A stretch of DNA of 41,825 bases from an uncultured bacterium (GCA_934644775.1 CAKUDB010000024.1:1-41825), one strand, 5' to 3'. Numbered from the stretch's first letter, positions 1 through 8,435 are shown. The notes: generated from the letters alone by a model not told the origin. Numbers and translations are program-made.

Positions 1-101
1 GGTTGGGCCATTCCCGGTTGTCCAGTAGGGTAGCCTGGTTGCATAGGCCGAGGCTGAGGGGCTCTGCCCGGTTGGGCTATTCCCGGTTGTCCAGTAGGAT
101 A
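1..101 (-). repeat. 69-bp tandem repeat inside the Pro-rich frame
   Basis: Bases 1-32 and 70-101 are almost identical, with two differences in 32 positions, and lie 69 bases (exactly 23 codons) apart. Read on the minus strand they encode YPTGQPG(I/M)AQP. The two differences are one synonymous change and one Ile/Met swap, which fits a coding repeat that expanded in tandem. More copies may lie to the left of the window. Confidence 0.75.
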
Positions 102-308
102 ACCGGGCTGCCGGGGAGTGGGGCCAGAAGAAAAGCCTGGGCGTGATTGCGCTTCCGGATTGGGCATAGCACGGCGGGGAAAGGGCGTCCCCCTCTGAGA
201 GGTAGCGGTATTGGGCCCTTGGAGAGGAAGAACATTTGCAGAAGGCGCTTGTCCATCCTGAGGATTTTGTGTACTTAAATTGTGGCGAGGCGGCAGTTGC
301 AAGCTCAC
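1..308 (-). CDS. Pro/Gln/Gly-rich protein, N-terminal part (runs off window)
   Basis: The frame is open on the minus strand from the stop at 429-431 down to base 1, so only the N-terminal part (about 102 codons) is in the window. I chose the GTG at 308 because AAAGGA lies about 9 bases upstream; ATGs at 371 and 359 are in frame but lack a good ribosome binding site. The visible protein begins MSLQLPPRHN and is soluble-looking, with no signal peptide or membrane segment. It becomes strongly Pro/Gln/Gly-rich and carries two copies of a 23-residue unit beginning YPTGQPG, so it is probably disordered. The function is not recognised. It is divergent from the lptC-like gene. Two in-phase repeat units that conserve the reading frame support real coding. 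Confidence 0.5.
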   Translation of the reverse strand, partial: MSLQLPPRHNLSTQNPQDGQAPSANVLPLQGPNTATSQRGTPFPRRAMPNPEAQSRPGFSSGPTPRQPGYPTGQPGIAQPGRAPQPRPMQPGYPTGQPGMAQ

Positions 309-716
309 TTGACTACATCCTTTTTTTCCTACCCGGAGGCAATTTCCTAATTTTCTCATCTTTGTGTGCATGGCTCTTAACCGGTTGCTTGACAAAGATT
401 CGTTGCCTTCAAAGTTAATAGGCAATGGCTAAGCCCTCTGTTTAAGCTTGGACACACAAGAAATATCTATTAGACAACGGGCGAGTATAACCTTTTGCCT
501 AGATAAATTTCAAAATTATGGAAAGAGTCGATAGAAACTAGAGGCTTGTTGAGTCTAATCTCCCTATGGCAACTGATATTGAATGGAGTTTTATTATAAA
601 AATGGCCAGGAAAAGGAATGTACTCCTTGGTATACTATGGAGCTGTGATAGTTATAGGGCGTCGCCCAAAAGTTTTGCTGCTAAATGTAGGCCTATGAAG
701 CTATTGGAGGCAATAT
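309..716. other. Divergent intergenic region, no gene seen
   Basis: This 408-base region separates the minus-strand Pro-rich gene from the plus-strand lptC-like gene and should contain both promoters. I could not find a convincing -35/-10 pair; TATACT at 631-636 is the best isolated -10-like hexamer for the plus strand. Short open frames here have no ribosome binding site or protein character. Confidence 0.5.
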
Positions 717-1406
717 ATGATTCGATTCAGAGGACAACTGTGGGTAGGTTTAGCCATGTTGTTTATGCTGTGGGGGTGTGGTGGTAGCGGAACTGATGAT
801 CCCCAGTTGGCAGGGCAGCCTACAAAAACTCCGGCAACACCAGTTGCCGAAGTTTCGAAAAATCAACAGAGCGAGAGGGCTCAAAAGCAGAGTTCCACTC
901 CAAATGGCGTCGATAACTCAGCCGAGCTTGCCAAAGAGAAAAAGTCGCCCTCCACCACTTCCGAAGCCAACGATCAGGGAGTCGATTCTGTATCTATTTC
1001 TGCCAAAGGTGAATCGCCTTGGAGCTTAAAAGCTAGTCGCATAGATTATGATGATTCTAACAAAAAGGCTCGCGCTTCTTCTATTACTTGGAACTTGCTG
1101 GATAAAAAGGGCCATTCTCTTTTGCAACTTGAGGGCGATGCTGCCGTAGTTAATATAGAGACCCAGGGGTTAGCGTTTGAAGGGCCCGTCCATGCTGTGG
1201 GGCCCAAGGGTGAAAAGATTACTTGCAATAAATTAACCTGGGACAGCCAGGCCAGAAAATTGCGCGGCTCACAGGGAGTAAAGGTCGTTCGTGAAGGATC
1301 TACAATGACCGGGCAAAATATGGTGGCCTCTCCAGATCTCAAACATGTTGAAATAGAAGGCGATGTGCGCATTTATTTCAATTCCGGTTTAGAATCAGAG
1401 CAATAA
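717..1406 (+). CDS. LptC/LptA-family LPS export lipoprotein
   Basis: This 229-residue protein begins with a lipoprotein signal: a basic N-terminus, a hydrophobic stretch and the lipobox LWGC with Cys at residue 21. A Ser/Thr/Lys-rich linker (about 25-90) leads to a C-terminal half (about 95-225) that reads as the LptC/OstA beta-jellyroll, with alternating strands such as LEGDAAVVNIETQGLAFEG and VEIEGDVRIYF. In the Lpt pathway LptC takes lipopolysaccharide from the LptBFG extractor and passes it to LptA. E. coli LptC is anchored by a transmembrane helix, whereas this one appears lipid-anchored. GGAGG at 706-710 supports the ATG. lptB follows 18 bases later. LptC is preferred over LptA because of the anchor and the neighbours. 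Confidence 0.72.
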   Translation: MIRFRGQLWVGLAMLFMLWGCGGSGTDDPQLAGQPTKTPATPVAEVSKNQQSERAQKQSSTPNGVDNSAELAKEKKSPSTTSEANDQGVDSVSISAKGESPWSLKASRIDYDDSNKKARASSITWNLLDKKGHSLLQLEGDAAVVNIETQGLAFEGPVHAVGPKGEKITCNKLTWDSQARKLRGSQGVKVVREGSTMTGQNMVASPDLKHVEIEGDVRIYFNSGLESEQ

Positions 1407-1424
1407 AAATATGGTGAATAACGC

Positions 1425-2246
1425 ATGGCTATCAAGGCTGAAGGTTTAGTAAAAATTTATAAAGATCGGCGAGTGGTAGACGGTGTTAATTTTGAAGTTA
1501 ATCCCGGAGAGGTCGTAGGTCTATTGGGTGCCAATGGAGCCGGCAAAACTACTACTTTTTATATGGTTGTAGGGCTAATTAGGCCCAACGGAGGCAGAAT
1601 ATTTCTTAATGGTAAAGACGTCACCCATTTGCCTATGCATATACGGGCCCGTTTGGGGATAGGATATTTGCCTCAAGAGGCCTCCGCCTTTCGCAAACTT
1701 ACCGTAGAAGATAATCTTCGCTTACTATGGCAAATCAACGGAGTTTCTAAAAAAGAGCAGGCCGAGCGTTTAGAGCGTCTTTTAGACGAGTACCAATTAC
1801 ATAAAGTTCGCCGCAGTAAAGCTTTAGAATTGTCTGGTGGCGAAAGACGTCGCTTGGAAATTGCCCGCTCGCTGGCTATTAAGCCGCAATTCCTTTTGCT
1901 AGACGAGCCCTTCTCTGGCGTCGACCCTATAGCCGTAGCTTCTATTCAGAAGATTATCCGCAGTGTTAAGGCTCAAGGCTTGGGAGTGCTTATTACCGAT
2001 CATAATGTGCGTGAAACTTTAGCTATTACCGATCGAGCCTATATTATTCGCGAGGGGCAAATTTTGGTCTCAGGAACGGCTGTAGAGCTGGCCAATAACC
2101 CTGACGCTCGTAAGTATTATTTAGGAGATGCCTATCGAACCGGTTTCGAAAATGAGCAAACGGCTGCAGAGGTGGCCAAAGCTAAAATTGAAGAAGAGGC
2201 CGACAGTTTAAGAATGGCCGAAGAAGATAAGCTCCAAAGAAGCTAA
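1425..2246 (+). CDS. lptB: LPS export ABC transporter ATP-binding protein LptB
   Basis: This 273-residue cytoplasmic ATPase powers LPS extraction from the inner membrane together with LptF/LptG. All ABC motifs are intact: Walker A GANGAGKTT at about 35-43, Q-loop Gln84 (YLPQE), signature LSGGE at 136-140, Walker B ending in Asp160-Glu161, and switch His193. The text around the signature (LSGGERRRLEIARSLA) and the phrase LLDEPFSGVDPIAV are typical of LptB/YhbG. The protein has about 30 more C-terminal residues than E. coli LptB, forming an acidic Glu/Ala/Lys-rich helix. It lies between the LptC-like gene and the permease gene, with short gaps that suggest one operon. Confidence 0.95.
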   Translation: MAIKAEGLVKIYKDRRVVDGVNFEVNPGEVVGLLGANGAGKTTTFYMVVGLIRPNGGRIFLNGKDVTHLPMHIRARLGIGYLPQEASAFRKLTVEDNLRLLWQINGVSKKEQAERLERLLDEYQLHKVRRSKALELSGGERRRLEIARSLAIKPQFLLLDEPFSGVDPIAVASIQKIIRSVKAQGLGVLITDHNVRETLAITDRAYIIREGQILVSGTAVELANNPDARKYYLGDAYRTGFENEQTAAEVAKAKIEEEADSLRMAEEDKLQRS

Positions 2247-2268
2247 AAAGGCAGACTGAAGATACGTT

Positions 2269-3399
2269 ATGAAAATTTTGGATCGCTACATAATGGCAGA
2301 GATGGCCAGTCCGTTTCTATTCGGAGTATGTGCTTTTACCTTGCTATTTTTCTCTGCAGAGACCCTAATGGGCGTAGCCAAGATGATTTTAGAATCCCAG
2401 GCTGGTATAGGCATGGTAGTAAAATATCTCTTCAATCGTCTTCCTTACGTATTGATTATGACTTTCCCTATGTCGACTTTGCTGGCTGCTTTAATGGCTT
2501 ATGGCCGACTGTCAGGAGATAGTGAGATCATCGCTTTGAAAGCTGGCGGAGTAGGTTTCTTTCGCATCTTTTTACCCGGCTTCTTCTTCTGTTTCTTTAT
2601 TTCTATGATCTCTTTGGCTGTCAACCAATATTGGGTCCCTCCGGCTACTAAGCAGGCCTATAACATGGTTCTAAAGTTGCAAGCTCCTGATCAGATAGAG
2701 AGGGCTCTAATTACTTCTCCGCGTTTGCTTTCCAATGGCGATGAGCAAATGATCTATGCTCATGTACTCAATGTCAACGAGCAAACGATGAAGGGTGTAT
2801 ATATGCACTTTTTCCGAAACAATAATCGTTTGCGCGAATTGTATGCTAAAGAGGCTCGTTGGAATGAGAAGTTGAAAGTTTGGGAAGTCTTGGATATCGA
2901 AGCTCGAGACTTCGATCCTACCACTGGGGAGGAGCGTTACAGTGCTCAAGGGCGCAAAGGCTGGACGGCTATGAGCAAGGGAGAATCTCCCGCCAGTCCC
3001 GAACAGCTGGCTCAACGCAAGTTGCGTCCCGAAGAGATGACCGCTCAAGAGCTTTCTACTTACTTAAATTCTTTGCCTCCGATAGAAAAAACCAATCCAG
3101 ATGAATATCGCAAACGTAATAAATACAAAGTAATGTATCACCAAAAGATCTCTTTACCCATGAGTTGTTTGGTTTTTGGCGCTTTTGCTATCCCCTTGGG
3201 GTTGAGGCCACAAAGGACTAGCACTTCTATAGGGTTTGGCCTTTCCTTATTTTTTATTTTGTTATATTACGTATTCATGACTATTGGTATGATGTTAGGG
3301 GAGAATGGAGCGGCCTCTCCATGGCTGGCTGCCTGGTTGCCCAATATTATTTTTGCTATAGTGGGGTTCTGTTTTGTAGTCGACGCTTCAAAAAAATAG
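2269..3399 (+). CDS. LptF/LptG-family (YjgP/YjgQ) LPS export permease
   Basis: This 376-residue inner-membrane protein has the YjgP/YjgQ layout. N-terminal membrane segments lie at about 15-38, 55-80 and 95-120, a periplasmic jellyroll-like domain at about 125-290, and three C-terminal segments at about 295-370. The stretch FPMSTLLAALMAYGRLSGDSE followed by IALKAGG is the family's signature start. With LptB it pulls LPS from the inner membrane. Only one such permease gene is present, so it may act as a homodimer or pair with a partner elsewhere, and LptF and LptG cannot be told apart here. It starts 22 bases after lptB with only a weak ribosome binding site. Confidence 0.9.
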   Translation: MKILDRYIMAEMASPFLFGVCAFTLLFFSAETLMGVAKMILESQAGIGMVVKYLFNRLPYVLIMTFPMSTLLAALMAYGRLSGDSEIIALKAGGVGFFRIFLPGFFFCFFISMISLAVNQYWVPPATKQAYNMVLKLQAPDQIERALITSPRLLSNGDEQMIYAHVLNVNEQTMKGVYMHFFRNNNRLRELYAKEARWNEKLKVWEVLDIEARDFDPTTGEERYSAQGRKGWTAMSKGESPASPEQLAQRKLRPEEMTAQELSTYLNSLPPIEKTNPDEYRKRNKYKVMYHQKISLPMSCLVFGAFAIPLGLRPQRTSTSIGFGLSLFFILLYYVFMTIGMMLGENGAASPWLAAWLPNIIFAIVGFCFVVDASKK

Positions 3400-3478
3400 T
3401 TATATATGGCTCGTTAGTCTGGAAAAAAAGTTTATTTAACTGGGTCGACGAGCTTGAGAAAGAGGAGCAATATAGAAG

Positions 3479-4477
3479 GTGGACTTTTTTTCTTGGCATA
3501 CCGTAATTAGGGTGGCTTTTGTCTATACTTTGGTAGCGATTATCGCTGCCGGTATAGCTTATTTAGCCAACCAATTAGGGCGCCAGATAGGCAAGCGCAA
3601 GATGAGTGTTCTCCATTTGCGTCCGCGCCATACTTCTATATTGATAACTACCGTTACTGGAGTCGCTATAGCGATCATTACCCTTACAGTTTTCGCTTGT
3701 CTTTCTGAGCCGGTACGCAGTTTGTTGGTGGGGGTAGAAAAATTGCGAGCCGAAGAAGTACAACTGCGTCAGAATATCGAGGTCTTACAACAAGCTTTAG
3801 CTGAAGGCACTTTCGTTTGGCGTATCGACGAGCCGATCGTCCACATGACTATTCCCGGTGGTTTGCCTTATGAGCGAACTCGAGCAGCTGTAACTAGCCT
3901 GTTAGCTGAAGCCAATGTCCGCACTATCATGCGCAGCAATTCTATCGCTGCTGAAAAAGGATATAAACCTACCCCCGTAAGCGAAGTTCTTATCGACTAC
4001 GATCCTGGACAAGTGGAAGAACTTATCAATTCCCTTTCCAGAGAGCAGGGGTTTGTCGGTTTAAGGGTCTTGGCTGCCCAAAATTGTCTTTACTCCCATC
4101 GGGCTCCCTTACGTTTGGAGTCTTGGAAGGTACGTAAGGTCTTTTCTGAGGGTGACGTCGTTTCTAAGCGGGAAATGGATACGCAGCGTTCAGCTTTAGA
4201 GTTTCTAAAATTTATTGAAGATACGCGCAGGAAGGCTATCGCTAAAGGTATGCGCCCTATAGACGGCGAGCTGGGGGGAGAGTTGAGCAATGCTGATATT
4301 GAGCGTCTACAAGAAGAAATGAGTAAAAAGAATGGCCGGTTCGAGGTTGTGGCCGTAGCCAATCGCGATCTTTATGAAACTAGCAGTCTCGATATCCGAG
4401 TTGAAGTCCATAACTTGGAAAGTTCAGCTGCTCCTGAAACCGAGTATGAGAATTACAGGGAGGGAGCCTACTATTGA
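3479..4477 (+). CDS. DUF3084-family membrane protein
   Basis: This 332-residue protein has two N-terminal membrane helices (about 8-30 and 56-78) joined by a basic cytoplasmic loop. A short coiled coil (about 82-106, Glu/Gln/Leu-rich) and a soluble C-terminal domain follow. The order and the text, for example LANQLGRQIGKRKMSVLHLRPRHT, match DUF3084, which I know mainly from cyanobacteria; its biochemical role is unknown. The start is GTG at 3479 with AGAGGAG about 11 bases upstream. It follows the LPS permease by 79 bases, and its stop overlaps the next gene's TTG start by four bases, so the two are probably translationally coupled. A role in the envelope is inferred from position only. Confidence 0.8.
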   Translation: MDFFSWHTVIRVAFVYTLVAIIAAGIAYLANQLGRQIGKRKMSVLHLRPRHTSILITTVTGVAIAIITLTVFACLSEPVRSLLVGVEKLRAEEVQLRQNIEVLQQALAEGTFVWRIDEPIVHMTIPGGLPYERTRAAVTSLLAEANVRTIMRSNSIAAEKGYKPTPVSEVLIDYDPGQVEELINSLSREQGFVGLRVLAAQNCLYSHRAPLRLESWKVRKVFSEGDVVSKREMDTQRSALEFLKFIEDTRRKAIAKGMRPIDGELGGELSNADIERLQEEMSKKNGRFEVVAVANRDLYETSSLDIRVEVHNLESSAAPETEYENYREGAYY

Positions 4478-4872
4478 TAGTACTGTCGATAGATCCGGGT
4501 AGCAAGAAGTGTGGAATAGCTGTAGTCTCTTCGGTTGAAGGGGTGTTAGATCATAGAGTTTTAGCTGTAGCTTCGTTGGAGAAATTGTGTACCGAATTGG
4601 ATAACCTTTACAATTTCAGTCATATTATTGTGGGCGGAAGTACCGGCTCTGGCCATGTTGTGCAGATTGTACAAGGGGTTCTGAAAGGCGAAGTTACGGT
4701 GGTTGACGAGACCCATTCTACTGAAAGGGCCAGGCTGCGCTACTTTAAGGATCATCCTCCTACCGGACTGAAACGTTTCTTACCTTTAAGCTTGCTTTTT
4801 CCGCCCGAACTTTACGATGATTATGCGGCCATCGTTTTAGCCGAAGATTTTATCGCTTCCCATACCAGCTGA
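4474..4872 (+). CDS. YqgF/RuvC-like RNase H-fold nuclease
   Basis: This 132-residue protein opens with the RNase H-fold strand MIVLSIDPGSKKCGIAVV, with catalytic Asp7. It has a second acidic residue at Glu79 in VVDETHST and a C-terminal Asp pair (115-116) in DDYAAIVLAEDF. This is the layout of YqgF/RuvX and RuvC relatives, which process 16S rRNA precursors or resolve DNA junctions. It is shorter than RuvC and is not the classic RuvX sequence; cyanobacterial genomes carry a comparable protein often labelled resolvase. The TTG start overlaps the DUF3084 stop (TTGA at 4474-4477), implying coupled translation. The substrate cannot be told from sequence. Confidence 0.75.
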   Translation: MIVLSIDPGSKKCGIAVVSSVEGVLDHRVLAVASLEKLCTELDNLYNFSHIIVGGSTGSGHVVQIVQGVLKGEVTVVDETHSTERARLRYFKDHPPTGLKRFLPLSLLFPPELYDDYAAIVLAEDFIASHTS

Positions 4873-4936
4873 TATAAAGAAAGCCGAAGGTTCGCTCGCT
4901 TTTTAGCGAAGCTATTCGAAGCTATAGAGGTGCAAG

Positions 4937-6988
4937 GTGAATTTAAAACAGGAAAATACTATATGCCAATTCCCCTGGGAGTGTAAATTCAACAGGGGAA
5001 CATTCACTTTTTGCTTGATCCTTGCTTTAGCGGGGATTGCCCAAGCCCAGCCTGCCCAAGAACCGCCCATTGCAGAAAGATGGGATGTAGCGGCTCCTTG
5101 TTGCTTGTCTGTCAGTAGCTTGTCCAATTTACTTTCTGCTCAGGACAAGCCGGAAATTCAACTTAGCACAAGTCAAAAGACTCCCTCTCCAGCAGCTGGA
5201 ACTCCCGAATATAATTATCAGTTGGCCCAGAAATACTATAGCGAAAAAGTTTTTCCCAAAGCCATAAAGTTCTTTACTCAAGCGGCTGAAGATGGCCATG
5301 TTGGGGCTCAGAGCTTTTTGGGACGTTGCTATTACAAAGGTGAAGGGGTCGAGCTGGACTATGCTAAGGCTACCGAGTGGTTAACTAGGGCCAGCGAGCA
5401 AGACGATCATTTAGCCCAATACTACCTTGGCCTTTGCTATGAAAATGGTCGTGGCGTAGAGCAAAATTTCGCTACCGCAGCCAGCTATTATGAAAGCGCT
5501 GCTTTTGGCGGAGTTCCCGAAGCTCAGAATAATTTAGGCCGCTATTACTACTTTGGTCGCGGTCTAGAGCGCGATTATCAGCAGGCCGCTTCTTGGTTCT
5601 TGCGGGCTGCCAATCAGAAGCTTCCCAATGCTATGTATAATCTAGGTGTTTGTTACGATTTGGGCCAAGGGGTGGAAAAAGACCAGCAAAAAGCTATCGA
5701 GCTCTATTTTAGGGCTGCCAATGCTGGAGAAGCCAGTGCTCAATGTAATCTGGGCATGTGCTATAGTGCTGGCTCTGGAGTGGAAAAAGACTTAAACAAA
5801 GCCTTTTCTTGGTACCAGCGGGCCGCCTCCAGCGGTAATGCCAAAGCTCAGAATAATTTAGGTGTTTGCTATAAAAATGGCGAAGGTGTTCAGCGCAACC
5901 CGCGTGAAGCTGCGCGACTATTTATAGCAGCGGCAGAGCAAGGTTTGGCCGGAGCTCAGTATAATGCCGGTTGGTCTTACTCAAATGGTTTTGGGGTAGG
6001 GCGTGACTATGGTAAAGCCTTCGAATATTTTTCTAAAGCTGCCGCTCAGAATTATCCTAAAGCACAATTGCAATTGGCTTACCTTTATCAGCAAGGCAAA
6101 GGCACTGAGCAAAATTATTCTGAGGCGGTCCGCTGGTACGGTGTAGCTGCCGAACATGGCATTCCGGCGGCTAAATACTGTTTGGGCCGTTGTTATGCTT
6201 TGGGCCAAGGGGTCGAGCAAGATATGGGGCGCGCCGTCGAACTTTACACAGAAGCTGCCTCTCAAGGGGACGGTGAAGCCCAATATGAGTTAGCTATGTG
6301 CTACCGAAATGGGGTAATCGTTTCTCAAGATTATGCCAAGGCAGCTCAACTTTTGCGCAGCGCTTCCGATCAAGATATAGCCCAAGCCCAAGCCTATTTG
6401 GGCGCGGCCTACCTTTTGGGAGAAGGCTTAAAAGCCGACCCTAAAGCGGCTTTTAAGCTTTTTAACAAAGCCGCCGACAAGGGCAGTATTTTAGCCGACT
6501 ACGCCTTAGGGTGCATGTTCTATGAAGGTCTGGGGACACAGAAAAATTTCAGTAGGTGTATTACTCATTGGAACAATGTTGCCCGCAGCGGTTATGCTAT
6601 TGCCCAAAACAATTTGGGATACTGTTATTATTATGGTCGAGCCAATGAGCAAAATAACCAAAAGGCTCTCAAGTGGTGGCGTCGCGCTGCTGCTCAAGGT
6701 TACGGCAACGCCGAAAATGCTTTGGGTGTAGCTTATTTTACGGGCTTGGTTGTCAATAAAAATTATGAAGTTGCTGGGGAGTGGTTTAAAAAAGCTGCCG
6801 AGCATGGAGATACTGAGGGTAAGGATAATGTCTCTTTACTTGAAGGTGTTGAATATGAGCAATTGCCCACTTTAAGCGATCGCTTGGCTTTTGGTTTTAA
6901 TTATTTGTCGGCTCAAGAGCTTGAAAGATTTATTAAAGTTTATGAAGCTAAGCAAGATCGTGATTCTGCTGCCGAGGAGGCCGAATAA
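4937..6988 (+). CDS. Secreted Sel1-repeat (SLR) protein
   Basis: This 683-residue protein starts with an unusually long N-terminal stretch and a hydrophobic core ending in a signal-peptidase-like site (AQA before QPAQ, near residue 38). A low-complexity linker follows. From about residue 90 it carries one half-repeat and about 14 near-continuous 36-residue Sel1 units of the type AQNNLGxCYxxGxGVxxD...A..W...AA. Sel1 solenoids are protein-protein scaffolds, and exported ones often act in envelope assembly or host interaction. The final 60 residues are acidic and outside the repeats. GTG at 4937 is preceded by AGAGG. The acetyltransferase gene begins three bases after the stop, and its ribosome binding site lies inside this gene's end. 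Confidence 0.93.
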   Translation: MNLKQENTICQFPWECKFNRGTFTFCLILALAGIAQAQPAQEPPIAERWDVAAPCCLSVSSLSNLLSAQDKPEIQLSTSQKTPSPAAGTPEYNYQLAQKYYSEKVFPKAIKFFTQAAEDGHVGAQSFLGRCYYKGEGVELDYAKATEWLTRASEQDDHLAQYYLGLCYENGRGVEQNFATAASYYESAAFGGVPEAQNNLGRYYYFGRGLERDYQQAASWFLRAANQKLPNAMYNLGVCYDLGQGVEKDQQKAIELYFRAANAGEASAQCNLGMCYSAGSGVEKDLNKAFSWYQRAASSGNAKAQNNLGVCYKNGEGVQRNPREAARLFIAAAEQGLAGAQYNAGWSYSNGFGVGRDYGKAFEYFSKAAAQNYPKAQLQLAYLYQQGKGTEQNYSEAVRWYGVAAEHGIPAAKYCLGRCYALGQGVEQDMGRAVELYTEAASQGDGEAQYELAMCYRNGVIVSQDYAKAAQLLRSASDQDIAQAQAYLGAAYLLGEGLKADPKAAFKLFNKAADKGSILADYALGCMFYEGLGTQKNFSRCITHWNNVARSGYAIAQNNLGYCYYYGRANEQNNQKALKWWRRAAAQGYGNAENALGVAYFTGLVVNKNYEVAGEWFKKAAEHGDTEGKDNVSLLEGVEYEQLPTLSDRLAFGFNYLSAQELERFIKVYEAKQDRDSAAEEAE

Positions 6989-6991
6989 ACT

Positions 6992-7573
6992 ATGACGGAT
7001 CTTGCTAAGCAGCAGGGCCTAGGCGAATTTGAAAAGATGTGCTTAGGGATGGTTTATAATGCTGCCGATGAGGATTTGCTAAAGAGACGGAGCCGGGCAT
7101 TGAGTTTATTGGAAAAACTCAATGCTTATATCCCTAGCGACAGCCTAAAGGCGAGCGAAACGGCCCGAGAGTTGTTTGGCTTTATCGGAGAGAATACCAC
7201 TATAATGGCCCGTTTCGCTTGTGATTACGGGGAAAATATCAGTATCGGCAGCAATTGCTATATTAATTATAATTGTGTCGTCCTTGATTGTGCTAAGGTG
7301 ACAATTGGTGACAACGTTCTAATCGGCCCCAATTGTGGAATTTATACAGCTATCCATCCTCTAGAGAGTGAAAGTAGGCTTCAAGGTTTAGAAACTGCTC
7401 AGCCTATCACTATAAAAGACGGAGTCTGGCTGGGAGGTAATGTGGTAATTCTTCCCGGCGTCACCGTAGGTGCAAGAAGTGTAATTGGGGCTGGGAGTGT
7501 CGTTACTAAAGATATTCCCGATCATGTTTTGGCTTATGGCAATCCTTGTCGAGTAGTAAAGGCTCTGCCATAA
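6992..7573 (+). CDS. Maltose/galactoside O-acetyltransferase-like hexapeptide protein
   Basis: This 193-residue protein matches the full-length maltose acetyltransferase, LacA and NodL family. An N-terminal Mac-type helical segment (about 10-60, MVYNAADEDLLKRRSRA) precedes a left-handed beta-helix of hexapeptide repeats (about 75-185, for example IGDNVLIGPNCGIY and VIGAGSVVTKDIP). The likely catalytic His is in TAIHPLE. Such enzymes transfer acetyl from acetyl-CoA to a sugar hydroxyl; the acceptor here is unknown. ATG at 6992 is preceded by GAGGAGG located in the end of the Sel1 gene, so the two are co-translated. A hairpin terminator follows at 7611. Confidence 0.9.
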   Translation: MTDLAKQQGLGEFEKMCLGMVYNAADEDLLKRRSRALSLLEKLNAYIPSDSLKASETARELFGFIGENTTIMARFACDYGENISIGSNCYINYNCVVLDCAKVTIGDNVLIGPNCGIYTAIHPLESESRLQGLETAQPITIKDGVWLGGNVVILPGVTVGARSVIGAGSVVTKDIPDHVLAYGNPCRVVKALP

Positions 7574-7610
7574 AAGTTAGCTACGCAAATAATATAAAGA
7601 TCTTATACTA

Positions 7611-7642
7611 GCCGCAGGTTTATACTGCGGCTTAATTTTGTT
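7611..7642 (+). terminator. Rho-independent terminator after acetyltransferase gene
   Basis: GCCGCAG at 7611-7617 pairs with CTGCGGC at 7625-7631 around a 7-base loop and is followed by a T-rich run. It ends the lpt-to-acetyltransferase transcription unit. Confidence 0.8.
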
Positions 7643-7665
7643 CACCTAGAAAGTATAAAAAGTAT

Positions 7666-8379
7666 ATGTTAATAGGATCTATTACTAATGCAATATCCGT
7701 AATTGTAGGCTCTGCTTTGGGATTGCTATTTAAAAGTGGTATCCCTCGCCATTTTAATAAGACGGTTATGGGGGGCTTAGCCTTGTGCCTCCTATTTATA
7801 GGTATAAGCGGCTTAAATACTAGCAAACAGCCCTTAGTGGTTATTATGTCTATGGTGTTTGGAGCTTTTGTCGGTGAAGCGCTCCACTTAAATACGCGCT
7901 TAGAACGTTTGGGCACCATAGTTGGCAAAAAATTCTCCGGCGGCGCTTCTGGAACAGGCCATTCTTTTGCTCAGGGTTTTGCTTATGCTTCCATTTTTTA
8001 TTGCATAGGATCGATGGCTGTGATGGGCTCTTTGCAAGACGGCTTGCGTGGTGATCATACTATCCTCTTTGCTAAGTCGGCTATTGACGTGACTTCTTCG
8101 ATCTTTTTTGCCTCTACTATGGGCCCTGGCGTAGCTCTGTCGGCCCTCCCTATCTTTTTGGTAGAAGGTGGTATCGCTGCCAGCGCTGGTTTTATGGCTC
8201 CCTTTTTGACGGAAGCTTCCATAGGGGAACTTAATTGTGTCGGCTCAGTTATCGTTATGGGGATTGGTTTAAATATGTTGGATGTTACTAAATTAAAATT
8301 GGCCAACTATATTCCCGCGATGTTTTTCCCTTTCATTTTGTGTCCGATATTCGATTTTATTGTAAAATTATTTAGCTAG
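7666..8379 (+). CDS. DUF554-family membrane protein
   Basis: This 237-residue integral membrane protein matches the DUF554 (YdfK-type) family in length and in its opening, which places a glycine-rich helix right after the start (MLIGSITNAISVIVGSALG). It has roughly seven hydrophobic segments: about 1-20, 30-50, 55-70, 100-120, 135-165, 170-195 and 215-235. The conserved-looking GDHTILFAKSAIDVTSSIFFA lies mid-protein. The family is predicted to be a small-molecule transporter but has no settled function. The ribosome binding site is poor; the start follows the family pattern. The gene lies between two terminators, so it is probably transcribed alone. Confidence 0.85.
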   Translation: MLIGSITNAISVIVGSALGLLFKSGIPRHFNKTVMGGLALCLLFIGISGLNTSKQPLVVIMSMVFGAFVGEALHLNTRLERLGTIVGKKFSGGASGTGHSFAQGFAYASIFYCIGSMAVMGSLQDGLRGDHTILFAKSAIDVTSSIFFASTMGPGVALSALPIFLVEGGIAASAGFMAPFLTEASIGELNCVGSVIVMGIGLNMLDVTKLKLANYIPAMFFPFILCPIFDFIVKLFS

Positions 8380-8383
8380 AAGC

Positions 8384-8416
8384 AAAAAAAGGGAAGGAGC
8401 CAAAATCCTTTTTTTT
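8384..8416 (+). terminator. A/T-rich hairpin terminator after DUF554 gene
   Basis: AAAAAAAGG at 8384-8392 pairs with CCTTTTTTT from 8407, giving a 9-bp stem that runs into a T tract. It follows the DUF554 stop by only a few bases. Confidence 0.7.
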
Positions 8417-8435
8417 AACTTTTTCCTGCTTTCTG

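Noticed and set aside
1..101. CRISPR array at the left edge
   Set aside because: The two repeats are 32 bases with in-frame protein text between them, the unit is 69 bases, and there is no array of unique spacers.
236..418. Short plus-strand open frame starting at TTG 236
   Set aside because: It overlaps the minus-strand Pro-rich frame, has no ribosome binding site, and its translation has no recognisable character. The repeat structure favours the minus frame.
566..787. Plus-strand open frame overlapping the start of the LptC-like gene
   Set aside because: The 717 start has a strong GGAGG and a lipoprotein signal; this frame has neither and overlaps it in another phase.
3321..3506. Small plus-strand frame across the end of the LPS permease gene
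   Set aside because: It overlaps both the permease end and the DUF3084 start in another phase and lacks a ribosome binding site.
4891..4910. Short hairpin TTCGCT/AGCGAA before the Sel1 gene
   Set aside because: The stem is only six pairs with no following T run; the genes on both sides are likely one transcript, so it is not called a terminator.
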